Made by a program: the position numbers and the translations under genes | Notes under the pieces: model-generated | Seen by the model: only the letters and a program-made list of their open reading frames with translations | Database searches by the model: none | What the model was told of the DNA's origin: nothing | In this document: piece by piece, positions 42,532 through 50,706 of the stretch | How the letters are laid out: each line of letters opens with the position of its first letter | Numbering within the stretch: position 1 is the stretch's first letter | Assembly (NCBI GenBank): GCA_965140775.1 | Contig: OZ223471.1 | Coordinates: 4,092,001 to 4,156,000 of the forward strand | Reading direction: 5' to 3' | DNA from: UBA6244 sp965140775 | Lineage (GTDB): Bacteria > Bacteroidota > Bacteroidia > Bacteroidales > F082 | Length of the DNA stretch: 64,000 nucleotides

Positions 42532-44667
42532 ATGAAGGTTTACGACACAAAAAACATCAGAAACATTGCTCTGATTGGAGGCGCGAAATCCGGCAAGACT
42601 ACCATGGCCGAGTCTATGCTGTTTGAAGGAAAAATGATTAACAGAAAAGGTACCGTGGAAGACCACAACACCGCTTCTGATTACAGGCCTATTGAAATTG
42701 AACGTCAACACTCTGTTCATTCGTCGCTGTTATACACCATTTACAACGACAATAAGATTAATATTCTCGACACCCCCGGTTTTTCTGACTATGTGGGCGA
42801 AACCATCGCTGCATTGCGTGTTTCGGGAACAGCGTTACTGATGGTAAACGGTCAGGCAGGCGTGGAAGCTACCACCGAAACCGCCTGGAGACAAACCGAA
42901 GCCGCCAACTGTCCGGTGGTATTTTCGGTAAACCAACTCGACCACTCCGGTGCCAATTTCGACGAGGCTGTTACCTCCATAAAAGACTATTTTGGAGATA
43001 AAGTAACCGTTGCTCAATATCCTGTTGACGGCGGCGAAGGCTTCAGCACCATTATCGACCTGATTTTGATGAAGCAACTCAAATTTAAAGAAGGCGGTGG
43101 CGAACCCGAAATTTCGGACATTCCCGCTTCGGAAAAAGACAAAGCCGAAGAACTGCATCTTACTCTGGTTGAGCGTGCTGCCGAAGGCGACGAAGCCCTC
43201 ATGGAAAAATATTTTGAACACGACACCCTGACGTTGGAAGAAATGCGCGAAGGCGTACGTTTGGGACTCATTTCACGTTCCATTTTTCCGGTTATGTGTT
43301 CTTCAGCCAAACATGGCATTGGCGTGAGCCGCATCCTCGATTTTATCGTCAACTCCTGTCCTTCGCCCAGCGTTGTTCGCGAAAGCAAAACCAACGAAGG
43401 AACCGCTTTCCATTGCAGCGAAAAAGACCCCATTGGCTTGTTTGTGTTTAAAACCTCCATCGAGCAACATTTGGGTGAAGTATCCTTTTTCAAGCTCAAC
43501 GGTGGGGTACTCACTGAGGGAACCGACCTCATCAACCCACGCAACGGCCACAAAGAACGTTTGTCGCAGTTGTTTATCCTCAACGGAAAAAACCGTGAGA
43601 AAGTGGATAAAATTATGGCCGGCGATATTGCCATTGCCATTAAACTGAAAGATGTAAAAACCGGCGATTCGTTGATGGATCCAAAACTTGGAAGCGAAAG
43701 CTTTGAAGGACTGCATCTGCCCACCGAGCTATACACCGTTGCCGTAAAGGCCGTCAACTCATCAGACGACGAAAAACTGGCAGGTGCCTTAAACGAAATG
43801 CACCGCACCGACCCCACCATTTCGGTTGGTCTTTCACGTGAATTAAAACAAATGCTCATCAAATCCCAAGGCGAATTTCACCTGAACACCATCAAGTGGT
43901 ATTTGAAAAATGTATTTAAAATTGATGTGGAAACCTTCGCCCCCAAAGTACCTTACCGCGAAACCATTACCAAATCTGCCCGTGCCGACTACCGACACAA
44001 AAAGCAATCGGGAGGTTCGGGACAATTTGGCGAAGTACACCTGATGATTCAACCCTATGTGGAAGGATACAAATATCCCACCGATTTCCCCGTAAGAGGT
44101 ACCGAAGAGCACGAAATGACCTGGGGCGGAAAGCTTATTTTCCACAACTGTATTGTTGGTGGCTCCATCGACGCACGTTTCTTACCTGCCATTATGAAGG
44201 GTATTATGGAACGCATGACCGAAGGCCCCCTGACAGGTTCGTACGCCCGTGATATCGTAGTGTATGTTTACGATGGAAAAATGCACCCGGTTGACTCCAA
44301 CGAAATTTCGTTTAAACTGGCAGGACGTCACGCTTTCAGCGATGCCTTTAAAGCAGCCGGACCCAAGATTATGGAGCCCATTTACGACCTGGTGGTTACC
44401 GTACCCGAAGAAATGATGGGAGCCGTTATGACCGATTTACAAGGACGCAGGGCCATCATTATGGGCATGGAATCTGCCGGCAAAAATCAGGTGATAAAAG
44501 CCAAGGTTCCGGGAGCCGAAATGAGTAAATATGTTACTTCATTGAGCGCCATCACCTCCGGACGTGGTACATTTAGCCTCAACTACGACACCTACCAACA
44601 AGTTCCGACAGATGTTCAGGACAAACTGTTGAAGGAATACGAAGAATCGCAAGAAAACGAAGATTAA
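42532..44667 (+). CDS. fusA2: EF-G paralogue (EF-G2 type) without catalytic histidine
   Basis: This is a translation elongation factor G-like protein of 711 residues with the five EF-G domains. The P-loop is GGAKSGKT (16-23). The switch II motif is DTPGF (80-84) in place of the canonical DTPGH, so the catalytic histidine is Phe84. The G4 motif is NQLD (134-137) instead of NKxD, and the switch I RGIT segment is RQHS. Domain IV (from about 470) has the QSGGSGQFGEVHL loop. Bacteroides has a comparable second EF-G that translocates without ribosome-dependent GTP hydrolysis and is induced under carbon limitation; homology to it is likely but inferred. A canonical fusA is presumably elsewhere. Confidence 0.85.
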   Translation: MKVYDTKNIRNIALIGGAKSGKTTMAESMLFEGKMINRKGTVEDHNTASDYRPIEIERQHSVHSSLLYTIYNDNKINILDTPGFSDYVGETIAALRVSGTALLMVNGQAGVEATTETAWRQTEAANCPVVFSVNQLDHSGANFDEAVTSIKDYFGDKVTVAQYPVDGGEGFSTIIDLILMKQLKFKEGGGEPEISDIPASEKDKAEELHLTLVERAAEGDEALMEKYFEHDTLTLEEMREGVRLGLISRSIFPVMCSSAKHGIGVSRILDFIVNSCPSPSVVRESKTNEGTAFHCSEKDPIGLFVFKTSIEQHLGEVSFFKLNGGVLTEGTDLINPRNGHKERLSQLFILNGKNREKVDKIMAGDIAIAIKLKDVKTGDSLMDPKLGSESFEGLHLPTELYTVAVKAVNSSDDEKLAGALNEMHRTDPTISVGLSRELKQMLIKSQGEFHLNTIKWYLKNVFKIDVETFAPKVPYRETITKSARADYRHKKQSGGSGQFGEVHLMIQPYVEGYKYPTDFPVRGTEEHEMTWGGKLIFHNCIVGGSIDARFLPAIMKGIMERMTEGPLTGSYARDIVVYVYDGKMHPVDSNEISFKLAGRHAFSDAFKAAGPKIMEPIYDLVVTVPEEMMGAVMTDLQGRRAIIMGMESAGKNQVIKAKVPGAEMSKYVTSLSAITSGRGTFSLNYDTYQQVPTDVQDKLLKEYEESQENED

Positions 44668-44684
44668 ATTTTTTGAGAAAATGG

Positions 44685-44715
44685 AAAAAGCGGCTTAAGA
44701 GGGCCGCTTTTTTTG
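44685..44715. terminator. Bidirectional terminator between the EF-G paralogue and the sigma factor
   Basis: AAAAAGCGGC pairs with GCCGCTTTTT around an 8-base loop, with A- and T-runs on the two sides, so it can end both converging transcripts. Confidence 0.85.
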
Positions 44716-44737
44716 TTTGACGACAACATCATCCACA

Positions 44738-45424
44738 TCATACGCTCTCTGCAACCTGTGTGGGCTGATTTCCTTTGTCACTCTTTTCCAGCTCCTTCAT
44801 CACCAATACCCTCATTTTCTGTAAGGCCCGATGCAGGGTGGTTTTCACCGAATGGTTGCTAATCTTTAGTACGTTTCCGATTTCCTCCAAAGAGAAATTG
44901 CCGTAATACCTCATGAATACGATCACCTGATCTTTTGGTCGAAGTTTCTCAACAATTTTAATCAGTGAACTTATTTTTCTTTCCAAGACTTGATGGCTGT
45001 TACTTGGTGTATCTGTCTCAAAATTCGACATGTCGCCAAGAGAAACAAACTTGAAACCTGCCTTGCTTTTCTCTTTCAGGTAGTCAACGACCTCGTTTTT
45101 GAATATGCCGGCAAAATAGCCTTGTATGTTTTCAATAACCATTTCTTGCGCCTCTCTATTCCGAATCTGGTTGATTAGTTTCAACAAACATCCCGATGTA
45201 AGGTCGTTAATCTCGTTCGAAGTCAATCTGTATTTATTGCCAAACCCATTTCTGAAAGACTGACTTTCGACAACAAGGTTATTAATCAGCCATTTATATT
45301 TCTCAGGGTCGGATTCAAATTTCTGAATCAAATTGGTATAGCTGGTAATATGGTTTAGGTCAACGTTTTGCAATCTCAATATATTTACAAACAATCGGGG
45401 GCGCACATCAGGCTGATACCACAA
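44738..45424 (-). CDS. ECF-type RNA polymerase sigma factor
   Basis: This alternative sigma factor is up to 228 residues. Sigma region 2 spans roughly 70-140 (VIENIQGYFAGIFKNEVVDYLKEKSK) and region 4 the last ~75 (LRPKDQVIVFMRYYGNFSLEEIGNVLKISNHSVKTTLHRALQKM), a typical helix-turn-helix. No transmembrane anti-sigma factor gene is adjacent on the same strand. The N-terminal ~60 residues are longer than in most ECF factors. The start is unclear: the longest frame opens with TTG at 45424, but that codon is the end of a perfect -7 box, so translation likely starts at a downstream GTG or TTG (codons 7, 11, 16 or 18). No ATG is available early. Confidence 0.85.
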   Translation of the reverse strand: MWYQPDVRPRLFVNILRLQNVDLNHITSYTNLIQKFESDPEKYKWLINNLVVESQSFRNGFGNKYRLTSNEINDLTSGCLLKLINQIRNREAQEMVIENIQGYFAGIFKNEVVDYLKEKSKAGFKFVSLGDMSNFETDTPSNSHQVLERKISSLIKIVEKLRPKDQVIVFMRYYGNFSLEEIGNVLKISNHSVKTTLHRALQKMRVLVMKELEKSDKGNQPTQVAESV

Positions 45425-45429
45425 ATATA
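45422..45429 (-). promoter_or_regulatory. -7 box overlapping the sigma-factor frame
   Basis: On the minus strand the bases read TATATTTG, a perfect TAnnTTTG. Its last three bases are the TTG that opens the sigma-factor frame, so the transcript probably begins inside that frame. Confidence 0.5.
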
Positions 45430-45542
45430 GTTTTTTTTGAATTGATACAAAATTTTTTGTTTACCAAAACAGGAAAAACAGTTATAAAGAATAGCCTATG
45501 GTTTGCTTTATGCTATGTTGCTTTTAATCTGACATTATTGAA

Positions 45543-45791
45543 ATGGAAAAAACACCATGCTGGGCAGAAATGGGTAAACAGAATTTTAATCAGAAATCCA
45601 TGGGCGAAACTTGTTTGGTAATAAAAATTTCCCAGGCGCACTTTGAAAGCAATCTGATAACCCACGCCTGGCATAGAAATCTCATTTCAGCAAAACTGAT
45701 CGATATTCCCATTGCTCTAGCCTTCTGTCGGTTAGAGATGCACTACTTGGGACGAAGTACCCAAAGCCCGTACACCATGCCATTGACATAA
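45543..45791 (+). CDS. Hypothetical protein of 82 residues
   Basis: The frame begins at ATG 45543 and ends with TAA at 45789-45791. It contains two cysteines and a hydrophobic middle (SAKLIDIPIALAFCRLEM), but no recognised domain, signal peptide or membrane helix. It is divergent from the ECF sigma gene and directly upstream of the next ORF, whose ATG follows 6 bp after the stop. Coding status is uncertain; its position suggests an operon with the TPR-like membrane protein. Confidence 0.35.
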   Translation: MEKTPCWAEMGKQNFNQKSMGETCLVIKISQAHFESNLITHAWHRNLISAKLIDIPIALAFCRLEMHYLGRSTQSPYTMPLT

Positions 45792-45797
45792 TTGCTC

Positions 45798-46367
45798 ATG
45801 CCATCTCAAAACAACAACACTTACCACATGACTGAAAAACTGGATGAACTAATCGCATCATTAAAAAACGAAGACTATCCTTCAGCTTTTTCATTGGCGA
45901 AAAACCTTACAAATGAAGGCCCTTGGGATGAATCAGATGCCCGGTTCATCAACTACGCCCTCTGTGTGGCTGGAAGCCGGATGGGATTGTACGAAGAGTC
46001 GATCGCACACGGCGAAAAGGTAAAAGACAATCCATTCCTATTGGGCAGAGTAGCCATATCGAAACTATTTCTGGCATTGGCTTTTTCTAATTACATGCTC
46101 TTTAAACAGACAAAAAAAAATGTCTATTTGATGTCGGCGCAAAAATATGTCACCATCAGTCAAGAATACCAATCGAGCGCCACCAGGGAAGAAACCGCCG
46201 AAGTTGCGACTCTCGTATTACAAGAACGCAACAATACAAAAATGAAAAAGGGTATCTCCTTAAAAAATACAAAACGGCATAAGGTACTTTCTGTATCCAT
46301 CAAATTGCTCATATTATTGGCTTTGGCCGCAGGCATTGTCATCTTTTCACTTGAATGGCTGAAGTAA
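45798..46367 (+). CDS. Hypothetical TPR-like protein with a C-terminal membrane anchor
   Basis: The protein has 189 residues from ATG 45798 (ATG 45828 is a possible later start and leaves MTEKLDEL at the N-terminus). The body is helical, with TPR-like pairs (LIASLKNEDYPSAFSLAKNL and LYEESIAHGEKVKDNPF). A basic stretch (KKGISLKNTKRHK) leads into one C-terminal hydrophobic helix (VSIKLLILLALAAGIVIFSL), so the helical domain should face the cytoplasm. I recognise no family. It lies beside the ECF sigma gene, in the opposite direction. A role as a membrane-bound partner of that factor is only a guess. Confidence 0.6.
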   Translation: MPSQNNNTYHMTEKLDELIASLKNEDYPSAFSLAKNLTNEGPWDESDARFINYALCVAGSRMGLYEESIAHGEKVKDNPFLLGRVAISKLFLALAFSNYMLFKQTKKNVYLMSAQKYVTISQEYQSSATREETAEVATLVLQERNNTKMKKGISLKNTKRHKVLSVSIKLLILLALAAGIVIFSLEWLK

Positions 46368-46403
46368 TGCATCGTTGCAACCTCATGCAGACGAAGTGAA
46401 AAT

Positions 46404-47855
46404 GTGGCATGTTTTCCGTATTTTCGCCAAACGTATCAACAATGCCATAACTTGACCACCAATCAACCCGCAACGAATCCTGAACGTAAGGTTTTCACCT
46501 TGTTTGAGCTGACCAAAAGCATCGAATCGGTGATCGGCAAAACCTATCAGCGGTCGTATTGGATTAGGGCGGAGATTGCCAAACTCAATTTTTACCCCAA
46601 AAGCGGGCATTGCTATCCTGATTTGGTGGAGAAAGAAAATGGAACCACGCTGGCACAAATCCGGGCTACCATTTGGGCAGGACCATTTCAGTTGATTAAC
46701 CGTAAGTTTCTGGAAATCACCCGTGAAAACCTGAGCGATGGCATGAAAGTACTGGTATTGGCCACCGTGGTGTTTCATCCGGTACACGGACTTACCTTGC
46801 AGATTTCGGATATCGACCCTTCATTTTCGTTGGGAGAAATGGCGCGCGAACGCAACGAATCCATCGCCCGGCTCAAAAAAGAAGGATTGTACGATCTGAA
46901 CAGAAACCTGTCCTTTCCTCTGCTTCCCAAGCGGGTGGCCATTATTTCGGTGGAAACCAGCAAGGGCTACCACGATTTTATGAACATCATCGGACACAAC
47001 GAAAACAAGTACCCGCTGTTTACCATGCTCTTTCCTGCATTGTTGCAGGGTGCCGGTGCCATTACATCCATCCGGCAACAGTTGGCGCGCATTAAAAAGG
47101 TGATGCATCATTTTGATGTGGTCATCATCATCCGCGGTGGCGGTGGCGACGTGGGCCTGAGCAGTTTCGACAATTACCAACTGGCTTCGGCGGTGGCTTC
47201 CTTTCCTCTGCCGGTAATCAGTGGAATAGGTCATGCCACCAACGAAACGGTGGTGGAACTGGTGGCACACAGCAATAAAATTACACCCACCGAAGTGGCC
47301 TACTTTCTCCTCGAACGCATCCATCAGTTTGCGCAACGGGTGCAGGATGCAGAGTTTGCTGTTGTGGATTGGGCCGATTCCCTTTTGGAGAAAAATCAGC
47401 AATTTTTGGCTTACCTGGCCCAACGTCTGGGCCAACGTACTTCCGGATTGATTTCGGATCATCAACACTTGCTCAACCGAAAAGGATGGATATTGGAAAA
47501 AGCGCTTCAATCCAAAAGTATTCAGCACAACCTGTATTTGAAAAGACTGTCGGAACAGTTGGAATCTTCTGTAAATAAAATGTTTACCAACCATTCCGAT
47601 CAGCTTTTCTCTCAAACCAAAAACCTGACCAAATATGTTCCTCAACAGATCATCCGTGCCCGGCAAAAGCTGACCTTGCTGGAGCAAAAAAGCCAGCTGC
47701 TCGACCCGGTGAATGTCCTGAAAAGGGGGTTTAGCATCACCACCCACAATGGCCAATTCATCAGTGATGCCTCGCAACTTAAACCCGGAGAGGAAATGGA
47801 AACCCGTTTCTACCAAGGAAAAACCATTAGTGTGATTAAGAAAATTGAGACATGA
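46404..47855 (+). CDS. xseA: Exodeoxyribonuclease VII large subunit
   Basis: This is the catalytic subunit of the single-strand-specific nuclease that works with XseB. The protein has up to 483 residues. An N-terminal OB-fold domain (~30-130) starts FTLFELTKSIESVIGKTYQRSYWIRAEIA. The catalytic domain (~135-460) has VAIISVETSKGYHDF, DVVIIIRGGGGDV and GIGHATNETV, the conserved motifs. Coiled-coil helices follow. The first ATG is at 46404; TATTTTCG at 46416 resembles a -7 box, and a TTG at 46452 would fit as the true start. xseB follows after 87 bp. Confidence 0.95.
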   Translation: MACFPYFRQTYQQCHNLTTNQPATNPERKVFTLFELTKSIESVIGKTYQRSYWIRAEIAKLNFYPKSGHCYPDLVEKENGTTLAQIRATIWAGPFQLINRKFLEITRENLSDGMKVLVLATVVFHPVHGLTLQISDIDPSFSLGEMARERNESIARLKKEGLYDLNRNLSFPLLPKRVAIISVETSKGYHDFMNIIGHNENKYPLFTMLFPALLQGAGAITSIRQQLARIKKVMHHFDVVIIIRGGGGDVGLSSFDNYQLASAVASFPLPVISGIGHATNETVVELVAHSNKITPTEVAYFLLERIHQFAQRVQDAEFAVVDWADSLLEKNQQFLAYLAQRLGQRTSGLISDHQHLLNRKGWILEKALQSKSIQHNLYLKRLSEQLESSVNKMFTNHSDQLFSQTKNLTKYVPQQIIRARQKLTLLEQKSQLLDPVNVLKRGFSITTHNGQFISDASQLKPGEEMETRFYQGKTISVIKKIET

Positions 47856-47942
47856 CAAAAGAGACTGCCATCAAACTGTTTCAAGGATAAGCTTTTATTT
47901 AGCAGTTTTAAATACAGTGAAAGTACCAACACAATAAAAAAC

Positions 47943-48143
47943 ATGAAAAAACCAACCTATACCGAAGCCCTGCACGAACTGGAAACCATCGTGCAACAGA
48001 TAGAAAACGAAGAAGTAAGCGTGGATACCTTGTCGGAAAAGGTGAAACGTGCCGCCTTACTCATCAAAACCTGCAAAGAAACCCTCCAAACAACCCAGGA
48101 AGAAGTGGCGCAAATACTTAAAGAATTGAATGAGGAGGACTAA
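47943..48143 (+). CDS. xseB: Exodeoxyribonuclease VII small subunit
   Basis: The protein has 66 residues, the typical length. TYTEALHELETIVQQIENEEVSVDTLSEKVKRA is the whole XseB helical hairpin, ending KELNEED. It binds the XseA coiled coil to form the large nuclease complex. It is the last gene of a two-gene unit. The spacer to the following convergent gene has no strong terminator. Confidence 0.93.
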   Translation: MKKPTYTEALHELETIVQQIENEEVSVDTLSEKVKRAALLIKTCKETLQTTQEEVAQILKELNEED

Positions 48144-48237
48144 AATTGGTTCTGGTTTTTTCCTCTGGGCAAAAAAATGAAAGTTGCCGAATTTTATTTT
48201 TACTTCGTTTGTTAATTCGGGATGCTGAATTTCTCAA

Positions 48238-49350
48238 CTAAATCATTTTCAACATGTTGATTTCCTTTTCGGTCAACATTCGGTATTTTCCACGGGGGAT
48301 GTCCTTTTTAGTCAGTCCGGCAAATACCACCCGGTCGAGTTTTTCCACATGGTAGCCCAGGTGTTCGAAAATACGGCGGACAATCCGGTTTTTACCTGAA
48401 TGTAATTCAATGCCCACCTCATTTTTGGCCGAAACTCCTTCCACCCAATCAATTTTGTCGGGTTTGGTCATACCATCCTCCAATTCAACGCCTTGCAGAA
48501 TTTGCAACATGTCATTTTTGGTCAGGGGCTTGTCGAGGGTAACATGATACAATTTGCGCACCCCGTGTTTGGGATGAGTCAACCGTTTGGCCAGGTCGCC
48601 ATCGTTGGTAAACAACAGCACTCCCGTAGTATTTCGGTCCAAACGCCCGACAGAATAAATACGTTCTTTACACGCACTTTCCACCAGATGCATCACAGTT
48701 TTGCGGTCCAATGGATCGTCGGAAGTGGAAATAAATCCTTTGGGTTTGTTCAGCAGTACATATTGCAATTTTTCCCGTTTCAGGGATTCGCCGCCGTAGC
48801 GTACCTTGTCATCGGGACCTACCTTGGTGCCCAGTTCGGTAACTATTTTTCCATTGATTTCCACCACACCACTTTCAATGAGGCGGTCGGCTTCACGACG
48901 ACTGCAAATGCCGGCATCTGCCAAAAATTTGTTCAACCGTACGGTAGATTGCACCCCTCTGATGGCTTCCGGTTGATCTTCATCATGGTCTTTATTGCGA
49001 AAACTACTCTTTTTATAGGGTCGTCCGGTAGGTTTTCCTGTTCCCGGTTTACTTGTGCCGTAAGGTTTGCGTTTGTCCGAATAGCCTTCCTCCACAGGTT
49101 TATCTGTTTTGGGATAAGGAGATGATTTTCTGGCCGGTCGCTCCGAACCCGCATCCGTTTCAGATTTGCCATAAACCTTCTTTTTGGGACGATCGTCAAA
49201 CTTGTTGTCCGATTCAGGTTTGGATTTTCCATACGACTTCTTCTTGTCGAAACCACCCGGACGTTTCGCCGAAGCGGGTTTCGATTTTCCTTCTCTTTTT
49301 CCGTAAGCCGGGCCTTCCGACGAGCGATCGGTATTTCTTTTTTGGTTCAT
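48238..49350 (-). CDS. RsuA/RluB-family pseudouridine synthase with basic N-terminal tail
   Basis: This modifies ribosomal RNA uridines. The protein has 370 residues. The first ~125 are Lys/Ser/Gly/Pro-rich and low complexity, with repeated YGKS/YGKSKP-type blocks, probably a disordered RNA-binding tail. An S4 domain follows (~130-175: RLNKFLADAGICSRREADRLIE). The catalytic domain has the Asp of GRLDRNTTGVLLF and ends KNRIVRRIFEHLGY. This matches the RluB/RsuA branch in Bacteroidota, and which uridine is modified is not clear. It is convergent with xseB and has its own promoter. Confidence 0.92.
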   Translation of the reverse strand: MNQKRNTDRSSEGPAYGKREGKSKPASAKRPGGFDKKKSYGKSKPESDNKFDDRPKKKVYGKSETDAGSERPARKSSPYPKTDKPVEEGYSDKRKPYGTSKPGTGKPTGRPYKKSSFRNKDHDEDQPEAIRGVQSTVRLNKFLADAGICSRREADRLIESGVVEINGKIVTELGTKVGPDDKVRYGGESLKREKLQYVLLNKPKGFISTSDDPLDRKTVMHLVESACKERIYSVGRLDRNTTGVLLFTNDGDLAKRLTHPKHGVRKLYHVTLDKPLTKNDMLQILQGVELEDGMTKPDKIDWVEGVSAKNEVGIELHSGKNRIVRRIFEHLGYHVEKLDRVVFAGLTKKDIPRGKYRMLTEKEINMLKMI

Positions 49351-49370
49351 GGTGAATGAATTAGCGGCTG

Positions 49371-49378
49371 CAAAAGTA
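49371..49378 (-). promoter_or_regulatory. Predicted -7 box of the pseudouridine synthase gene
   Basis: On the minus strand the bases read TACTTTTG, matching TAnnTTTG, 20 bp before the ATG at 49350. Confidence 0.5.
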
Positions 49379-49398
49379 CAACAAAAGCCAACGCAAAA

Positions 49399-49587
49399 TC
49401 AGGAGGGAGTTTTATTGGTGAAAATGGTGTAAGCCACCACCGTAGCCACAAAAAGTCCGCATAGCCAGAGGGTACACATGGCCAACCAAATTCGGATGCC
49501 GAAAAGTATCAACAGGATGGAAAGCCATATCCAGCCTCCTTTTTTGGAAGATAAAAAACCGTGGATTTGATTCATGCTGCTTTTCAT
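49399..49587 (-). CDS. Small membrane protein, 62 residues
   Basis: One or two hydrophobic helices are visible (GWIWLSILLILFGIRIWLAM and LCGLFVATVVAYTIF). I recognise no family. The ATG overlaps the yraN stop by four bases (ATGA), which suggests translational coupling and makes it the fourth gene of the MBL-cutC-yraN operon. The start could also be the ATG four codons in. Confidence 0.6.
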   Translation of the reverse strand: MKSSMNQIHGFLSSKKGGWIWLSILLILFGIRIWLAMCTLWLCGLFVATVVAYTIFTNKTPS

Positions 49588-49943
49588 TCCGGGAAAAAAG
49601 CCCTTTCAATGTGGTTGATAACGGTTTGCCGTTGGTTGAGTACGATGGCCACGATGTCGAAACGCACTTCGCAATCCAGGTCATTCACCTGAAGGTACGA
49701 CTCGGTGGCACGTATCAGAAACGCTTGTTTGCGCGAGGTTACCGCCTCTTCGGGAGGACCAAAAAAGTCGGTGCTGCGGGTTTTTACTTCCACCATCACG
49801 AGCAGATCGCCATCACGGACAATCAAGTCGATTTCGTCGCGCTCGAAGCGCCAGTTGGCTTCAACAATGGTCAGACCTTTTTCTTCAAGGAATTTCCTTG
49901 CCACCAATTCTCCCCTTTTGCCCAATTCGTTATGCCTTGCCAT
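49584..49943 (-). CDS. YraN/UPF0102 family nuclease-like protein
   Basis: The protein has 119 residues with the Holliday-junction resolvase-like fold. GKRGELVARKFLEEKG opens the first helix, and ERDEIDLIVRDGDLLVMVEVKTRS contains the catalytic Asp and the E-x-K pair of the PD-(D/E)xK site. No function is firmly established for YraN; a role in DNA processing is expected. It overlaps cutC by 14 bp at its 5' end and the small membrane protein gene by 4 bp at its 3' end. Confidence 0.9.
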   Translation of the reverse strand: MARHNELGKRGELVARKFLEEKGLTIVEANWRFERDEIDLIVRDGDLLVMVEVKTRSTDFFGPPEEAVTSRKQAFLIRATESYLQVNDLDCEVRFDIVAIVLNQRQTVINHIERAFFPE

Positions 49944-50697
49944 CGATGCCGGAATTCAATTCAATGGTGGACATCAGTCGGCGAATGGCTTCGGCATCAA
50001 TTTCCTGATGTTGAAAATTGTGGGAAGTACTTCCCATGGAAACGCCCACGGGTTGATAGGCCATTTCACTCATTAGGGTATGGCGTGCACTTACGTGAAA
50101 TTCACGGGCACCGGTTAATTTAAGCAACTCGCAGATATTGTGTTCTCTGATTCCGGATCCGGGCATGATGGTCAGGTATTTTCCTGCTTGTTGCACCAGA
50201 CTTTTTATCAGCGGGGCACCTTCCAAAGCCGTAGGTTTTTGTCCCGAGGTCAGCAGTCGGTCCACACCCAGATCGATGAGTTGCTCCAAGGCGGTTTTCG
50301 GGTTGCGACAAAGGTCGAAAGCCCGGTGGAAAGTCACCGACATGGGTCGTGCCAGCTCCATCATTTCTTTGATAAGCTGTTGATCGATTTCACCGTCTTT
50401 GGTCAAAAAGCCCATCACCACGCCGTTTACACCCGCTGATTTACAAAAAGCGATATCCTGTCGTATGATGTTCAGTTCGTTTTCCGAGTAAAGAAAATCC
50501 CCGTCACGAGGTCGGATAAGGACGTTCACATCAATGGTTAACCTGCTGCGCGTCAGCAAAATATCTCCGGCAGATGGTGTGGTGCCACCGACTTCCAGAT
50601 TTTGACATAATTCCACCCGATGCGCCCCACCTTCCTGCGCGTTGATGGCACTTTGCGCCGAGCCGCAGCACACTTCGATGAGGAGGGGAGATTTCAT
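49930..50697 (-). CDS. cutC: Copper homeostasis protein CutC
   Basis: The protein has 255 residues with a TIM-barrel fold. LLIEVCCGSAQSAINAQEGGAHRVELCQNL is the N-terminal hallmark, followed by VLIRPRDGDFLYSE, GVVMGFLTKDGEID, VTFHRAFDL, RLLTSGQKPTALEG, IMPGSGI and FHVSARHTLMSEM. CutC has been linked to copper tolerance, though a direct metal role is not proven in bacteria. It lies 9 bp downstream of the MBL-fold gene and overlaps yraN. Confidence 0.93.
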   Translation of the reverse strand: MKSPLLIEVCCGSAQSAINAQEGGAHRVELCQNLEVGGTTPSAGDILLTRSRLTIDVNVLIRPRDGDFLYSENELNIIRQDIAFCKSAGVNGVVMGFLTKDGEIDQQLIKEMMELARPMSVTFHRAFDLCRNPKTALEQLIDLGVDRLLTSGQKPTALEGAPLIKSLVQQAGKYLTIMPGSGIREHNICELLKLTGAREFHVSARHTLMSEMAYQPVGVSMGSTSHNFQHQEIDAEAIRRLMSTIELNSGIDGKA

Positions 50698-50706
50698 GAC
50701 CCTGGT

